A stretch of DNA of 64,000 nt, taken from assembly GCF_023078275.1 (NCBI RefSeq), contig NC_062976.1:248001-312000 (forward strand), given 5' to 3'. The notes below the pieces were generated by a model. It searched no databases. It had not been told where the DNA came from and saw only the letters and a list, made by a program, of their open reading frames with translations. This DNA comes from Leguminivora glycinivorella. Lineage: Eukaryota; Arthropoda; Insecta; Lepidoptera; Tortricidae. The position numbers were made by a program, and so were the translations under genes. This document shows, in pieces, positions 62,726-64,000 of the stretch (its first letter is position 1; each line of letters starts with the position of its first letter).

Positions 62726-63227
62726 GGATGTAAAATGTAAGATTTATGCGCTTCCAGGTTTTTATTTATGTATTTATTAGATCATTATTACTAAAAAACG
62801 ATATAAAACGCAAAAATTGCGGATTTAATGCAGATGGCACTCTCCTAGAACAGTTTTTGTCCGAGGCACCACCGAACTGCCGATATCGGCAGGACGCTTC
62901 CGACATTTTTGGCATGCCGGACCCCCCGCCAGCTGTCGGCCGATAATATTTGTGTGTGTGCGTATTAGACCCAGAGCCCAGGCCCGCCAGACCTTCCTCA
63001 AATTCTCAAGGATGAAACTTTGGGACAATGTAGAGTTCATATCGGCGGTTAATGTGTGCATATTTTCTAGTTCGGCCCATCGGCCAATTTTTTGCTATCA
63101 AGTGATGAAGGTGAAAAAAAAAAGTGCTTACTTTCCTTAAATTCTCAAGGCTGATTTTTACATATGTGTTAGAGCACGTTGTTAGAAATTGGTTATCATC
63201 AATGCCAGACCGTTTCCGCCGGCCATA
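62726..63227. other. Diverged repeat-like DNA, no gene seen
   Basis: Contains CAAATTCTCAAGG twice and GCCAGAC words related to the tandem unit that follows, probably an eroded edge of that array. Confidence 0.45.
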
Positions 63228-64000
63228 ACTTTTGCCAGACGCGACAAAGTTGGCAAAAAACGACTCTAACTTTCCTCATTTTCTCAAGCCTGATTTTGAT
63301 ATATGATACGCAGGGACCTATAACTAGACCGTTTGTAAGCAGCCAGACCAATCGGATGGACCCAACCATCCGCCAGACCGACTTGAAATATTCCGGGTCT
63401 ATAAAAGCTAAAAACTTGAATTTTCTACATTAAGCTACGTGTATATTGTATACTTGACGTTATAAGCGACTTTCAAAAATTTTACTTCTAAGGAAATAAA
63501 AAAATGAAAGTTTATATGTGGTGCAAGATTAATTTTAAGCTATGAATTTTATTTTGAAATGAAATGAAATGAAATTGTTATTTACACTGCGTAAGTACAT
63601 GTGTATTTTATTATAAATATAACTTTTACCAGACGCGACAAAGTTGGCAAAAAACGACTCTAACTTACCTCATTTTCTCAAGCCTGATTTTGGTATATGA
63701 TACGCAGGGACCTGTAACCAGATCGTTTGTAAGCAGCCAGACCAATCGGACGGACCCAACCATCCGCCAGACCGACTTAAAGTTTCGATATGAGCATTAG
63801 TAGAATTGAAATATTCTGGGTCTATAAAAGCTAAAAACTTGAATTTTCTACATTAAGCTACGTGTATATTGTATACTTGACGTAATAAGCGACTTTAAAA
63901 AATTTTACTTCTAAGGAAATAAAAAAATGAAAGTTTATATGTGGTGCAAGATTAATTTTAAGCTATGAATTTTATTTACACTGCGTAAGTACATGTGTAT
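63228..64000. repeat. ~394-bp tandem repeat running off the window
   Basis: Two units. ACGCGACAAAGTTGGCAAAA occurs at ~63239 and ~63633, followed by collinear GCCTGATTTTG, GTAAGCAGCCAGACCAATCG and GAAAGTTTATATGTGGTGCA. Unit 2 has a ~30-bp insertion near 63785 and lacks the ATGAA microsatellite of unit 1. Confidence 0.88.

Overview
This is eukaryotic, AT-rich, repeat-dominated DNA, most likely from a moth or butterfly. The basis is a dense set of interspersed families that I associate with lepidopteran genomes: two tRNA-derived SINE families, a third SINE-like family, a CTGT-microsatellite repeat, a repeat opening with CCGGCCAAG-type sequence, MITEs ending in TTTTCACATTATCCGAT, and Penelope-like, Kabuki-like (CsRn1-clade) and errantivirus-like retroelements. 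There are no bacterial features, operons, CRISPR arrays or rRNA genes. Nearly every long open frame belongs to a mobile element.

Layout. 1-1305 is a ~100-bp satellite that flips orientation near 330. 1841-5399 holds two Penelope-like remnants and the C-terminal remnant of a nuclease-bearing retroelement. 6888-9002 is a ~2.1-kb foldback with ~1-kb arms. 9128-17362 is a MITE field, with one family repeated many times around a short coding-like segment. 17363-22878 is a young Ty3/gypsy element (minus strand) inserted in a member of that family. 22879-31812 is LINE/SINE/MITE sediment, including an ORF1-only LINE derivative.

31881-33900 contains the only convincing host gene, on the minus strand: a signal-peptide first exon, an 83-nt second exon and a 209-nt third exon with consistent splice phases. 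Its second intron has received a MITE and a LINE. 34853-39683 is a second complete LTR element (CsRn1 type) with a 4-bp target duplication, LTRs that differ at one visible site, and one in-frame stop in pol.

41346-45278 is a near-identical direct duplication (offset 2075-2076 bp) carrying LTR-like sequence and a TA-flanked pogo-type MITE. 46060-47510 and 55040-55740 are odd word-repetitive tracts. 49142-53430 is a decayed errantivirus-like element, preceded by two unexplained upstream ORFs and cut off before integrase. 59389-61455 is an unclassified ~2.07-kb DNA-transposon-like element splitting a LINE. The window ends in a ~394-bp tandem repeat.

The window shows no joint pathway. Its story is layered insertion: elements into elements (17363, 57190, 59389) and elements into introns (32127, 32315). 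All family assignments come from reading motifs and were not confirmed by search.
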